This document shows, piece after piece, positions 8,826-17,502 of a DNA stretch of 64,000 bases (position 1 is the stretch's first letter; each line of letters opens with the position of its first letter). Source of the DNA: SIG480 sp045649265 (GTDB lineage: Bacteria > Bacillota > Clostridia > Oscillospirales > JAAYXM01); NCBI GenBank assembly GCA_045649265.1, contig JAZRPO010000059.1, positions 39,635-103,634 on the forward strand. Direction: 5' to 3'. The notes beneath the pieces were generated by a model. The model saw only the letters and a program-made list of their open reading frames with translations, was not told the DNA's origin and ran no database searches. The position numbers and the translations under genes are program-made.

Positions 8826-10397
8826 ATGTATCAGGCACTTTATCGCAAGTGGAGGCCCCGGAGCTTTTCAGATGTTGTCGGGCAGAGCGCAGTTTGTGAC
8901 ACTCTCGCGCGCCAGGTTGAAACCGGGCATATCTCCCATGCATATTTGTTCTCCGGTTCTCGCGGTACGGGGAAAACTACCTGTGCCAAAATCCTTGCAA
9001 AGGCGATAAATTGTGAAAACCCATTCCACGGCAGCCCCTGCAACAAATGTCCTTCTTGCCTTGGAATTTCAAGCGGGGAAATTCTTGATATTGTTGAGAT
9101 TGATGCTGCTTCAAATAACGGTGTTGATTACGTTCGTGACCTTCGCGAGGAGGCTATATATTCTCCTGTAAGCGTTAAGAAAAGAGTGTATATAATCGAC
9201 GAGGTTCATATGTTTTCTCAGAGCGCATTCAATGCGCTTCTCAAAATAATGGAGGAGCCCCCGGAGCATGTTGTCTTTATTCTTGCAACAACCGAGCTTC
9301 ACAAGGTTCCTGCGACCATCTCCTCGCGTTGTCAGCGCTTTATATTTAAACGAATTCCAACCTCCGTTATTTCGGAACGCCTTAAATTCATCGCAAAGAA
9401 CGAGGGTGTTCAGCTTTCTGACACTGCTGCCGAATATATCGCTACTCTTTCCGATGGTGCAATGCGCGATGCGCTTTCCCTTTTTGACCAATGTATTTCA
9501 GTAGGAAAGGGCTCGGTCTCCGAAGAGACGGTTGCCGATGTTGTAGGCCTTGCAGGGAAAAAGCAAACCTTTGATATGACGCTTGCGATTGCAGAGCACG
9601 ATGTCTCAAAAACTCTCTCGATTTTGAATGATATATATATCGGCGGTAAAAATATAGATTCCGTTCTTTCAGAGCTTGCGGGAATCTTCCGCGACGTTCT
9701 TATTTTAAAGACCTCAGCCGAGGAGCTTCCACAGATAAGCGCACGTTATACGAAAGACGAGCTTTCTGCTCTTGCGAATGCCTTTGACACATACAGGCTC
9801 TGCGAGATTATAGAAGCTCTCCAAAAAACGACCGTATCAATAACCGTAAGCTCAAATAAACGCATTGATGCCGAGCTGTGCTGCATCAAGCTGTGTCGCA
9901 GTAGTGATGCCGATTTTCCCGGCTCTCTCACAGGTAAAGTTTCTGAGATTTCCGAAAAGATGTCCGATGAGCCGAGCGCACTCCTAAGCCCTCGAAAAAA
10001 CGAGGTCACTTCTCCCGAAAAGTCCAAGCCTGCTCCGAAGCAGGAAATTCCAACATCTCAAAAGCCGGCAGAGGAGAAACCAGCTGCCGATGCTGCGACA
10101 TTGTGGAAGAAAATCATTTCGGAAGCAAAGCCCAGGCTCTCTCCCGGTGTTTTGCCGCTCTTTTCAGGGGTTCGGGTTGAGCTTTCCGGAAATGTTCTGA
10201 CTATTTCAAGCGAAAGCACTTTTATTATGCAAATGCTCAAGAAAAGTGAAAACATGGATATATTCCGCTCAGCCGCAGCCGTTGTATCCCCCGGCATAAA
10301 TGTTATAGCCGGCAACATTCGTGTCGAGGCACCCGAAAGCGGAATTGATGAATTGATTGACAGTTTAGGCGATTTTGAAGGAATAACAATTAAGTAA
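8826..10397 (+). CDS. dnaX: DNA polymerase III subunit gamma/tau
   Basis: Clamp-loader ATPase of the replicative polymerase. The N-terminus MYQALYRKWRP is the family start; Walker A is GSRGTGKT, a four-cysteine zinc module (C..CNKCPSC) follows, Walker B is IIDEVH and sensor 1/SRC is ISSRCQRF. A low-complexity Ser/Pro/Glu/Lys linker (about residues 370-420) leads to the tau C-terminal domain. ATG 8826 is preferred to ATG 8823 or TTG 8817 because of GAGG at 8813-8816. Together with ybaB and recR it forms the conserved dnaX-ybaB-recR operon. Confidence 0.96.
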   Translation: MYQALYRKWRPRSFSDVVGQSAVCDTLARQVETGHISHAYLFSGSRGTGKTTCAKILAKAINCENPFHGSPCNKCPSCLGISSGEILDIVEIDAASNNGVDYVRDLREEAIYSPVSVKKRVYIIDEVHMFSQSAFNALLKIMEEPPEHVVFILATTELHKVPATISSRCQRFIFKRIPTSVISERLKFIAKNEGVQLSDTAAEYIATLSDGAMRDALSLFDQCISVGKGSVSEETVADVVGLAGKKQTFDMTLAIAEHDVSKTLSILNDIYIGGKNIDSVLSELAGIFRDVLILKTSAEELPQISARYTKDELSALANAFDTYRLCEIIEALQKTTVSITVSSNKRIDAELCCIKLCRSSDADFPGSLTGKVSEISEKMSDEPSALLSPRKNEVTSPEKSKPAPKQEIPTSQKPAEEKPAADAATLWKKIISEAKPRLSPGVLPLFSGVRVELSGNVLTISSESTFIMQMLKKSENMDIFRSAAAVVSPGINVIAGNIRVEAPESGIDELIDSLGDFEGITIK

Positions 10398-10409
10398 GGA
10401 GTTTTTATT

Positions 10410-10745
10410 ATGGCAAGAGGCGGATTTCCCGGCGGCGGGATTAATATGAATATGATTAAGCAGGCTCAGAAAATGCAGCAGGATATGATGCGTATGCAGC
10501 AGGAGCTTGAAGAAAAAACCTATACAGCATCAGCAGGCGGCGGTGTTGTCGAAGCAACCGTAAGCGGAAAAAACAGAGTTACCTCTGTCAAAATCCAGCC
10601 CGAAGCTATTGACCCCGATGATGTTGAGATGCTTGAAGACTTAATTGTTGCGGCTATCAGCGAGGCAATGAATCAGGCAGAGGCAGCAGCAAACGAAAGC
10701 ATGAAAAAAATCACCGGCGGAATGAGCCTTCCCGGTATGTTTTAA
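10410..10745 (+). CDS. YbaB/EbfC family nucleoid-associated protein
   Basis: Small dimeric DNA-binding protein, 111 aa. The family core is visible: an N-terminal Gly-rich stretch, a Met/Gln-rich helix (MNMIKQAQKMQQDMMRMQQE), then VEATVSGKNRVTSVKI, and a C-terminal acidic helix. An AAGGAG ribosome site at the dnaX stop codon supports the start. Position between dnaX and recR is nearly universal for this family; a role in nucleoid structure or recombination is known for homologues only. Confidence 0.93.
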   Translation: MARGGFPGGGINMNMIKQAQKMQQDMMRMQQELEEKTYTASAGGGVVEATVSGKNRVTSVKIQPEAIDPDDVEMLEDLIVAAISEAMNQAEAAANESMKKITGGMSLPGMF

Positions 10746-10783
10746 TCCTTTTTCCTCAGACTCATATAACGGGGGGCTTGAAA

Positions 10784-11383
10784 ATGCGCTTTTTTACTGC
10801 ACCGGTTGAAAACTTAATAGAGCAGTTTCAGAAGCTTCCCGGAATTGGCAGGAAAACAGCCCAGAGGCTTGCTTTCTTCGTCCTTTCGCTTCCGGAATCG
10901 GAAGCTGAGGGCTTTGCAAATGCCATTACCGAAGCAAAGCGCAAGGTCAAGTTCTGCAACGTATGTCAGAATATGACCGATTCTGAAGTGTGTTCAATCT
11001 GCGAAGACGAGGCGCGTGACCGCACAACGGTTTGCGTAGTCTCTGACCCGAAGGACGTTGCTGCAATAGAAAAAACGCGTGAATATAACGGCATGTATCA
11101 TGTTCTTCACGGTTGCATTTCTCCGATGAACGGCATCGGCCCTGATGATGTTCGTATAAAAGAGCTTTGCTCTCGCGTTGCTGAGGGTAATATCAAAGAA
11201 GTTATCCTTGCTACAAATCCCGATACAGAAGGCGAGGCTACGGCGATGTACATATCCCGCCTGCTCTCACCCTTTGGTGTTGCGATAACCCGTCTTGCAT
11301 ACGGAATACCTGTTGGTGGTCATCTGGAATTCGCGGATGAAATGACTCTTATCCGTGCCCTTGAAGGCAGACGGAGTATGTAG
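10784..11383 (+). CDS. recR: recombination mediator RecR
   Basis: Works with RecF/RecO to load RecA at gaps. N-terminal helix-hairpin-helix (FQKLPGIGRKTAQRLAF), a four-cysteine zinc finger (CNVC..CSIC), and a Toprim domain (VVSDPKDVAAIE, ATNPDTEGEATAMYI) are all seen; 199 aa is the usual length. ATG 10784 is chosen over TTG 10778 because of the G-rich site at 10771-10776. It is the last protein gene of the dnaX operon and is followed by tRNA-Leu. Confidence 0.96.
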   Translation: MRFFTAPVENLIEQFQKLPGIGRKTAQRLAFFVLSLPESEAEGFANAITEAKRKVKFCNVCQNMTDSEVCSICEDEARDRTTVCVVSDPKDVAAIEKTREYNGMYHVLHGCISPMNGIGPDDVRIKELCSRVAEGNIKEVILATNPDTEGEATAMYISRLLSPFGVAITRLAYGIPVGGHLEFADEMTLIRALEGRRSM

Positions 11384-11414
11384 GGTATAACTGTTTCCAT
11401 ATTATTTTAAATGC

Positions 11415-11498
11415 GCGGGTGTGGCGGAATTGGCAGACGCGCCAGACTTAGGATCTGGTGTCTCCGACGTGCAGGTTCAAATCCTGTCACCCGCACCA
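11415..11498 (+). tRNA. tRNA-Leu(TAG)
   Basis: Seven-base acceptor GCGGGTG pairs with CACCCGC, a long variable arm of class II type is present, and the anticodon loop CTTAGGA carries TAG. The T loop is GTTCAAATC and the 3' CCA is encoded. It stands 31 nt after recR and may be read through from the dnaX operon. Confidence 0.95.
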
Positions 11499-11502
11499 TA
11501 TC

Positions 11503-11541
11503 GAGTGTTCATAACGTATGTTATGGACACTCTTTCTATTT
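11503..11541 (+). terminator. terminator after tRNA-Leu
   Basis: A 13-bp stem (11503-11515 with 11520-11532, one G-U) with a GTAT loop, followed by a T-rich run. The 5' part of the stem can also pair with 11551-11562 (perfect 12-bp inverted repeat CGAGTGTTCATA/TATGAACACTCG). Confidence 0.8.
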
Positions 11542-11578
11542 ATGACACATTATGAACACTCGCACCACTTTTCTCTGT

Positions 11579-11607
11579 TTGAAAAATACACATTTTTGTG
11601 GTAAAAT
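11579..11607 (+). promoter_or_regulatory. orphan promoter upstream of a possible sRNA
   Basis: TTGAAA (11579-11584), 17-nt spacer, TAAAAT (11602-11607) with TGG before the -10. It faces right, yet no protein gene on the + strand follows; the mal terminator region is about 90 nt ahead. Confidence 0.6.
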
Positions 11608-11613
11608 GTAATA

Positions 11614-11742
11614 TAAACCTTCTTATTTTCGTCAAAGGGATACTTCCTTTTAGTCAATCTACCGGATATTTATTACAATCTTTTTATAACAGAGCAAAAT
11701 AATAAAGGCAACCTTTCAAAAGAAAGGTTGTCTTTATTATTT
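11614..11742 (+). ncRNA. candidate small RNA (convergent to mal)
   Basis: Interval between the expected start of the promoter at 11579-11607 and the strong hairpin ending at 11742, about 130 nt. No ORF with a ribosome site is seen inside. It could be a free regulatory RNA or only the relic of a lost gene. The only evidence is the promoter-terminator pairing. Confidence 0.35.
11697..11742. terminator. bidirectional terminator downstream of mal
   Basis: A 21-nt arm (11697-11717) pairs with 11722-11742 around an AAAA loop, with one mismatch-type position. A/T tracts on both flanks let it work for mal on the minus strand and for any transcript arriving on the plus strand. Confidence 0.85.
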
Positions 11743-11758
11743 CGTTATTCATAAAATG

Positions 11759-13018
11759 CTATTTTTTAAGGGCTTTTTTGGCTTTTCTCATAGCTATAAT
11801 ACGATTCATTTCGTTATGAACTATCATATAACCTTCGTCAACGCCCATACCCGGTTTTGCAAGAATCTGGACAGGATTTGTAGCCATAGCACAATGAACG
11901 CATACCTGAGCACTTCGATCTGTTTCGTTACATGTACCACCTTGATAAGCACCGATTCCCTTGTCTCTGCAGTATAAAACCGCTTCAATAGTGTTATTGA
12001 TGCCGCCGAGGTCAGGAGTCTTTATTTGTACCATATGACCTGCCTTATTATCAGCAAAAAGCTTGATATCTTCAAGTGTGTTGCACCATTCATCTGCAAC
12101 AAGTTCCACATCACAGCCGCGATTATCTAACTCTTTTGTTAATGCAGCAAGTGCTATAAGCTGTGTTTCACGATCACAGTCACAATCCATAGGACCCTCA
12201 ATACGTAATTTAAAGGGTTTTGCAATTTCCCCAAGTCCCTCTATGTAATCTGCCATATCCTTATAGTTATTATTTCCAAAAGCTGCACCGATAGTACCGT
12301 ATACATCTATGTGCATAATTGGAGAATAACTTTCATCAGTACGGAATTCTAAAATGCGGTTACGCAACCATTCGACATATTCAGCCAGTTTTTCACCTTT
12401 TCTGCCAAGCTTTGTATCAACATTATTAATAAGAGCGTGCGGAAGAACCTGTGCACCCTTCATAATCATTTTATCAGCATTGTCATAACGGTCGTCACCG
12501 GACTGAGTAAAAATGGGGATAGGAGCTTCAGATACTGTGCAGCCATATTCATCAGCTACAACCTCACACATCATTCTGCCGGTTGCTTTTGCAACAGCAT
12601 CTAAAATTGCCTGAGATACACCGTAACGGATAGCTGTATGGAGACGCTTGCCATCAACCTGAATAGCTTCCATCATTGCACAAAGCCCGCGGAAATCGTC
12701 AGCCTCTTTGCCAACAAGTTCAGGCTTTATAAACTTGTCAATAACAGGGATGAAATCTTCCGCTAAAAACAGCGGGTCGCGACCGCCGGCACCCGAATAC
12801 TGAACAGCAGCACAGTCACCATGCGCAACCTGTCCGTCTTCCAATAGAATCATTACCGAGATACATTCACCTGCCTGTCGAACAGCTCGAAAGCCCTCGG
12901 TTACGGGGTTACCTGTATAAAACACACCGTTATGACCCGCGCCCTGTTTAATAGCGCGCTGATCGTCAAAGTAAAAGCCTGTACGACCCGGTGAACAAAT
13001 GATATCTATAATTTTCAT
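11759..13018 (-). CDS. mal: methylaspartate ammonia-lyase
   Basis: Eliminates ammonia from (2S,3S)-3-methylaspartate to give mesaconate, step two of the methylaspartate route of glutamate fermentation. The 419-aa enolase-superfamily protein matches the Clostridium tetanomorphum enzyme: catalytic His194 (LPHALINN), catalytic Lys333 (QIKTPDLGG), and metal ligands Asp238, Glu274 and Asp309. It starts 19 nt after mutase subunit E with an AGGAG site, and is the last gene of the glmS-glmL-glmE-mal operon. It ends at a strong bidirectional terminator. Confidence 0.96.
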   Translation of the reverse strand: MKIIDIICSPGRTGFYFDDQRAIKQGAGHNGVFYTGNPVTEGFRAVRQAGECISVMILLEDGQVAHGDCAAVQYSGAGGRDPLFLAEDFIPVIDKFIKPELVGKEADDFRGLCAMMEAIQVDGKRLHTAIRYGVSQAILDAVAKATGRMMCEVVADEYGCTVSEAPIPIFTQSGDDRYDNADKMIMKGAQVLPHALINNVDTKLGRKGEKLAEYVEWLRNRILEFRTDESYSPIMHIDVYGTIGAAFGNNNYKDMADYIEGLGEIAKPFKLRIEGPMDCDCDRETQLIALAALTKELDNRGCDVELVADEWCNTLEDIKLFADNKAGHMVQIKTPDLGGINNTIEAVLYCRDKGIGAYQGGTCNETDRSAQVCVHCAMATNPVQILAKPGMGVDEGYMIVHNEMNRIIAMRKAKKALKK

Positions 13019-13036
13019 AATTGCATTTTCTCCTTA

Positions 13037-14488
13037 TTAATATTTTGGGCGCCCAACCAATCGTCCCTTTCCAATGGCGTAAACATCATCAATTACCATC
13101 TGGAAGGAAGCCTTGCGATTTTCAGCAGTGGCTCGTTCTTCAATCTTTTCTTTATGGAAATCAATAAGCTCCTTGCTAAACGGAAGGTTACCTGTATTTA
13201 AAATACGAACTGCACCATTGTTGTCACGACAAGGAAGCATCTTTCCCGCGTTCACACGACAAGGAGCAAACGGAACATCAAGAACACCTGCTTCAACACT
13301 GCGACAAACACCAACTGCTATGTCCCCGTTTCCAAGTTCAAAGCATTTGTCAACAATTGCGCGTGTTTCCTGACAAATGATTTCCTTTTCCTGTTCCAAG
13401 TCATTGGAATTGAATGTCTGGTCAGCAAGCATATTAACAACCTGCTTAGTGCAACGCAATCCCTCTGCATTAGCTTCCATGGTAGGGATACCTACAGCTT
13501 CGTGAGGTGTTTTGACAATAACCTTTGTCGCTTTTGATAAAGCAGCGATAAGGCTTCCCGAAGAAATAACACCAAACGCTTTTGCTTCGTCAGCCGGGAA
13601 ACCTCCCATCCACTGATGAAGAACGGTAGTTACGTCAACATCAGAATATCCGTATTTGTTTAAGTATTCATCGGTTAATTCCTGCAATGTACGAATAGCG
13701 GCAATATCCTGTACAAGATTACCACACTGACCATAACCAACAGTTATGTTTTTTACCCCTTGCTCTGCAGCAAGCAATGCCTCAATAATTGCAGCAGCAT
13801 GAGAGATACAGGGAGGTACCAAAGTACCGGTCAATGGGCCGTAGGGTTCACGGTTGATTGAAACCCCCATTTCTTCATACAGACCTGTCAAACGATCAAC
13901 ATACTGCCAGTCACGGATTGTTCGTTCCATAGGAATGTTTTTGCAATAAGGCAGGTTGTAAGAAATACCGCCGCCTTCATAGCTTGTAAAACCGCCTGCA
14001 TATGTAATTTCGGTCAACAATCTTGCATCAGGAGTGCCGTGACGAACCTGCATAGGCACATTGACACTTTCAATAACCTGACGGCATTTTGCGACACCAT
14101 GATTAACTGCGGGAAACCCATTGAGCATTGCTCTTTCTAAGCGCAAAGATTCTGCTATGCCGTTTTCTGCCTCTTCATAGCGGTTTTGTCTTGTATAACT
14201 GTCGATAGTTGAGGGTAACAGGTCTGCTTCTCCGTGTTTTTCCAGATACTGCATAAGTTTTATATGCTCTTCTACAACGGGAACACCTGCACGGGGCTGA
14301 ACCAATGTACGATTGTCACGCTTTGCGGCTAAAAGCTTTTTGGAAAAGTTGCGTGACTCCGGCATAGCCTTGTGATAGGCAACCGCCTCTTCAATGTCGA
14401 CATCTTTTCCGGTAGGCCATTGCTGCAAAACTTCCTGTCGCAGACTATTAAACTCGGCATCGGAAAGGCGTTTATTTCGAATATCCAT
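13037..14488 (-). CDS. glmE: methylaspartate mutase, epsilon (E) subunit
   Basis: Catalytic TIM-barrel subunit of coenzyme B12-dependent glutamate mutase, which rearranges glutamate to 3-methylaspartate together with GlmS. The start at 14488 is favoured over TTG 14497: an AAGGAG stands 10 nt ahead and the product is then 483 aa, the length of the C. tetanomorphum subunit. The segment QWMGGFPADEAKAFGVISSG and the glutamate-binding arginine region are conserved. It overlaps the 3' end of glmL by 17 nt, and mal follows after 18 nt. Confidence 0.96.
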   Translation of the reverse strand: MDIRNKRLSDAEFNSLRQEVLQQWPTGKDVDIEEAVAYHKAMPESRNFSKKLLAAKRDNRTLVQPRAGVPVVEEHIKLMQYLEKHGEADLLPSTIDSYTRQNRYEEAENGIAESLRLERAMLNGFPAVNHGVAKCRQVIESVNVPMQVRHGTPDARLLTEITYAGGFTSYEGGGISYNLPYCKNIPMERTIRDWQYVDRLTGLYEEMGVSINREPYGPLTGTLVPPCISHAAAIIEALLAAEQGVKNITVGYGQCGNLVQDIAAIRTLQELTDEYLNKYGYSDVDVTTVLHQWMGGFPADEAKAFGVISSGSLIAALSKATKVIVKTPHEAVGIPTMEANAEGLRCTKQVVNMLADQTFNSNDLEQEKEIICQETRAIVDKCFELGNGDIAVGVCRSVEAGVLDVPFAPCRVNAGKMLPCRDNNGAVRILNTGNLPFSKELIDFHKEKIEERATAENRKASFQMVIDDVYAIGKGRLVGRPKY

Positions 14489-15863
14489 AATGTTCAAGCT
14501 CCTTTTTCATAATTCGCAAGGCAGTTCTGGGATAATATGATGATAAAAGTCCCATTGCAGCCAAAATATACGTTCTGTCTACCCAAACATCAGCAGTTTT
14601 TGGTCTGAGTGATGCGGGATTTGCTGGTGAATAGAGGGCGAAACCTGCAATCTCTTCTGTCCTCTTTGCGTGGATAAGACTGCCACCCGTCACCACAATT
14701 TGTTTTACTTTGGTCAGATTTTTCCCTTCCTGAACAAATGTCTGACCCATCATTGTATATGTTTCTAAAATTGTGCCCGCATGACGCTTAACGGCTTCTT
14801 CTATGGCACATGACGCCAATGCATAATCCAAAGCTTCCATTTCGCTGTCGCCATTTGGCACTTTATCGGTATTTTGCTTTAAATCATTTATCAAATCCTG
14901 TGCTCTTTCTTCCAAAAGGCCGGAAAGCTCGCATATTCGTTTTATTCCTGCAGCATCCACAATACCCTGAATGCTGTATCGCATACCAATATCGCCTTCT
15001 ACCGTGCGCTTTGCATAAGGCTCAGGCAGGCCTTTGTACACCGTGTTCATATGCTCCGGCATTCCGTCTGCGATTGAATAAACATCAGTTGTAGCGCCGC
15101 CTACATCCACGGCTATCAAATCACCGATTCCAAGTTCATCGTCGTACCCCTTTGCAAGAAGCTCCATCGCCTGAAGCACCGCAGAGGGCGTAGGCATCAT
15201 TATGTCAGATAAATTTTCTGCCGCCTTGCTTAACCCTTTTGCCTGTATAATACGATTTAAGAATATCTCTCTTATCTGCTTTTGTGTGGGCTCTATCTGC
15301 AAAGTTCCGAATTTAGGCATTACATTGGGACAAACATAAACCTCACAGTCCTTTAAAATTTCCTGACACTCTTTTGCTGCTGTGCGGTTGCCTGCAATTA
15401 TAACAGGAAAATCCGGTTTCATACCTGCCAGCATTTTCGCATTATGCAGAATACATTCCTTATTTCCGCCATCAGTTCCGCCTACCAGAAGGAAAATATC
15501 CGGATTGGTTTTTCTGATTTCTTCGATATCTTCCTCAGTCAACTCAAAGGAATATATTCCTACTACTTTTGCTCCCGCTCCAAGACTCGCAAGCCTTGCT
15601 GCCTCTCCGGTAAGCTCAGGCACAAGACCGTTCGTGACCATCCGAAGCCCTCCTGCAGCTGAGGAGCAGGCGTAGCAAGCATCGTAAGAAATTTTACCTG
15701 TTTTCTCTTCTAAGATTTTAAGGCCTTGATTAAGCCCGTCATTTATATCAGTCTGGACGGTGGTATATGATGCGGCTGTGCCAAGAATCTCTTCCTTATC
15801 AACATCTACCGCGGTAAGCTTTGTATATGTACTGCCGAAATCAATCAGCAAGACATTTTTCAT
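14472..15863 (-). CDS. glmL: glutamate mutase reactivating ATPase GlmL
   Basis: ASKHA-fold ATPase thought to exchange damaged cobalamin in glutamate mutase. The N-terminal phosphate-1 motif LLIDFGSTYTKLTAVD, the phosphate-2 motif IAVDVGGATTDVYS, and the adenosine motif IVVTGGSLI define the fold over 463 aa. It lies between the genes for the two mutase subunits, the usual place for MutL/GlmL, starts at the glmS stop and overlaps glmE, so expression is tightly coupled. Confidence 0.95.
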   Translation of the reverse strand: MKNVLLIDFGSTYTKLTAVDVDKEEILGTAASYTTVQTDINDGLNQGLKILEEKTGKISYDACYACSSAAGGLRMVTNGLVPELTGEAARLASLGAGAKVVGIYSFELTEEDIEEIRKTNPDIFLLVGGTDGGNKECILHNAKMLAGMKPDFPVIIAGNRTAAKECQEILKDCEVYVCPNVMPKFGTLQIEPTQKQIREIFLNRIIQAKGLSKAAENLSDIMMPTPSAVLQAMELLAKGYDDELGIGDLIAVDVGGATTDVYSIADGMPEHMNTVYKGLPEPYAKRTVEGDIGMRYSIQGIVDAAGIKRICELSGLLEERAQDLINDLKQNTDKVPNGDSEMEALDYALASCAIEEAVKRHAGTILETYTMMGQTFVQEGKNLTKVKQIVVTGGSLIHAKRTEEIAGFALYSPANPASLRPKTADVWVDRTYILAAMGLLSSYYPRTALRIMKKELEHYGYSK

Positions 15864-16294
15864 TAATTGTCACCATCCATATTAAGTAGCTCATGAAGAG
15901 CCTCAATAGTAGTTTCCGGTGAAGTTCCGGGAGGGAATGCACGGTCAAAACCCATAGCTTTAAAGCGCTTTTCTACATCCTCGAACTTCTGCTTGCCAAT
16001 AACAATGTTACCCCCTACTAAAAGTGGGATTCCCTTAAGCCCTGCCTCATCACACTTTTCACGCATGCCACGGCAGTCAAGCTCTCCCTGTCCATAAAGG
16101 GATGAAATGACAATGGCATCCGCACCACATTCGATAGCTGCGGCAATATATTCTTCCTGGGATACCATAACACCGAGATTTACCACTTCAAACCCCGCTT
16201 CTGTAAAAGCGTGGTATAAAATCTTATTACCAACAGCATGAACATCGGCACCGATAACACCAATGACTAAGACTTTCTTTTCACAATTCTCCAT
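15863..16294 (-). CDS. glmS: methylaspartate mutase, sigma (S) subunit
   Basis: Small B12-binding subunit (143 aa) of glutamate mutase. The DxHxxG cobalamin motif is DVHAVG, with His19 as the predicted lower cobalt ligand; SSLYGQ and the LLVGGN loop complete the dimethylbenzimidazole pocket. It is the first gene of the glmS-glmL-glmE-mal operon. The symbol should not be confused with glucosamine-6-phosphate synthase, which shares the name glmS. Confidence 0.96.
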   Translation of the reverse strand: MENCEKKVLVIGVIGADVHAVGNKILYHAFTEAGFEVVNLGVMVSQEEYIAAAIECGADAIVISSLYGQGELDCRGMREKCDEAGLKGIPLLVGGNIVIGKQKFEDVEKRFKAMGFDRAFPPGTSPETTIEALHELLNMDGDN

Positions 16295-16336
16295 AACAGT
16301 ACCTCATTATAGTATTTCATAGATAAACCATGATTG

Positions 16337-16352
16337 TTCTATACCTATAGAA
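16337..16352. promoter_or_regulatory. palindromic operator, probable GntR site
   Basis: Perfect palindrome TTCTATACCTATAGAA (7-bp half sites around a 2-bp centre). It overlaps the -10 and start point of the predicted glmS promoter. The core CTATACCT recurs at 17397-17404 at the translation start of the adjacent GntR gene, which suggests that regulator binds both. Confidence 0.6.
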
Positions 16353-16377
16353 TATAATGTTGTATATCATTTGTCAA
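16349..16377 (-). promoter_or_regulatory. predicted promoter of glmS-glmL-glmE-mal
   Basis: On the minus strand TTGACA (16377-16372), 17-nt spacer and TATTCT (16354-16349). It lies about 55 nt before glmS and the palindrome covers its -10. Confidence 0.7.
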
Positions 16378-16407
16378 GACAAAAATGTTGTTTTTTCTTT
16401 TTTATAT

Positions 16408-17385
16408 TTATATGCTTTTTTCGTCACGTATTTTTTTAATTTTTGTTTCAAGGTACAAAAGAGATCCCTCATCCATTTCGTAATTGCAATCAATTACATC
16501 GCCTTTAAACTTCGCTATAGCTTTAACGCTATCGGCATCAAAGTATTTTTCGTAGTTTTTAGGAACAAGAATTGCATTCTTTCCCTTAAGATATTTCCCC
16601 AAATCTGCACTATCATCTAAAATCAACGGTTTGCTTAGAAGAACGTCTTCTGCATACATTTCGCAAGTGTTATATAAAAGCTCCGCAAAGCGCATACTGT
16701 ACCCAACAATACCAATTTTTTCATCGGGACGAAGCTTAATAATATGCGACAAACAACGCGCAGAAGGTCTCAGAGCAACGCGTGCTATTCTTTTTTTGTC
16801 GGGAACAACTCTTTCCAGATGCAGAGAGTGCAGAGAGGTTGTAACAATGAGATCAAAATCATCGTTCAATTTATATGGATACTGCTTTACACTATCAAAA
16901 GTATAAGAATATAAATCAACCTCATCAATATATCTGAGCTGTTCTGACATCTGTGACAAATTTTCAGGATTACATTCTACCACAGCAACCTTTACATGTG
17001 CTTCTTCCTGAGAGCGTTCACGAAGTTTCAGGTTCAAAAATATGTTTATCTCAGAAGGCGATAGTCCCATTGTGTCCAACCTGTTAAGCAGCTCATCAAT
17101 AGCAGCCATAGCCTGTTCTTTTCTGCTTCCTGAATTTGCAGGCTGATATTTTACAAATGTACCTCTTCCCTGCACCTTTTCGACAAGCCCAATCCGCTCC
17201 AGTTCATCATATGCCCGTTTTACAGTCCCTCTTGCAACTCCAACCTCGTCAATCATTTTTTGAACAGTCGGAAGCTGTTGTCCCGATGTGAGCGTACCAT
17301 TTTTTATCGCAACACAAATTGCATCCACAAGTTGTTGATATATCGGAATATCAAGCTCAGTATTAACTTTGTAAATTGATTCCAC
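16408..17385 (-). CDS. GntR-family transcriptional regulator
   Basis: The N-terminal 75 residues form a winged helix of the GntR family (PIYQQLVDAICVAIKNG.. LPTVQKMIDEVGVARGTVKRAY..GRGTFVKY). The remaining 240 residues do not look like FadR or UTRA domains; they contain alpha/beta segments (KVAVVECNP, DLIVTTSLHSL, KIGIVGYSM, AILVPKNY) like a periplasmic-binding-protein-type ligand pocket. Start GTG 17385 has AGGGG 8 nt upstream; GTG 17394 is the alternative. Position between the mutase operon and the mesaconase/lyase operon makes it the likely regulator of both, perhaps sensing glutamate or a pathway acid; the ligand is inferred. Confidence 0.85.
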   Translation of the reverse strand: MESIYKVNTELDIPIYQQLVDAICVAIKNGTLTSGQQLPTVQKMIDEVGVARGTVKRAYDELERIGLVEKVQGRGTFVKYQPANSGSRKEQAMAAIDELLNRLDTMGLSPSEINIFLNLKLRERSQEEAHVKVAVVECNPENLSQMSEQLRYIDEVDLYSYTFDSVKQYPYKLNDDFDLIVTTSLHSLHLERVVPDKKRIARVALRPSARCLSHIIKLRPDEKIGIVGYSMRFAELLYNTCEMYAEDVLLSKPLILDDSADLGKYLKGKNAILVPKNYEKYFDADSVKAIAKFKGDVIDCNYEMDEGSLLYLETKIKKIRDEKSI

Positions 17386-17396
17386 AATTTTCACCC

Positions 17397-17404
17397 CTAT
17401 ACCT
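17397..17404. promoter_or_regulatory. second copy of GntR operator core
   Basis: CTATACCT matches eight bases of the operator at 16337-16352 and sits just before the regulator's own start codon, a likely autoregulatory site. Confidence 0.35.
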
Positions 17405-17453
17405 GTTTATTACAATTATGCCTTGCTCCACAAATTCACTAAGTTGCTTTGAT

Positions 17454-17494
17454 AGAATTTAAGGCGCGCTTTATATAAGCGTGCCTTAAATTCT
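17454..17494. terminator. hairpin after the hydratase beta gene
   Basis: Arms 17454-17470 and 17478-17494 (AGAATTTAAGGC and GCCTTAAATTCT at the base) pair almost perfectly. A T tract is weak on the minus strand, so it may be an inefficient terminator or a processing site between the lyase operon and the GntR gene. Confidence 0.5.
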
Positions 17495-17502
17495 ACTTAT
17501 TA

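Noticed and set aside
11492..11567. Direct repeat CGCACCA as att site at tRNA-Leu
   Set aside because: Only 7 nt, no integrase in the window, and no matching copy was noticed at the far end of the catabolic block.
11756..11977. Plus-strand ORF opposite the 3' end of mal
   Set aside because: It is an antisense shadow of a clear enzyme gene and has no ribosome site or family resemblance.
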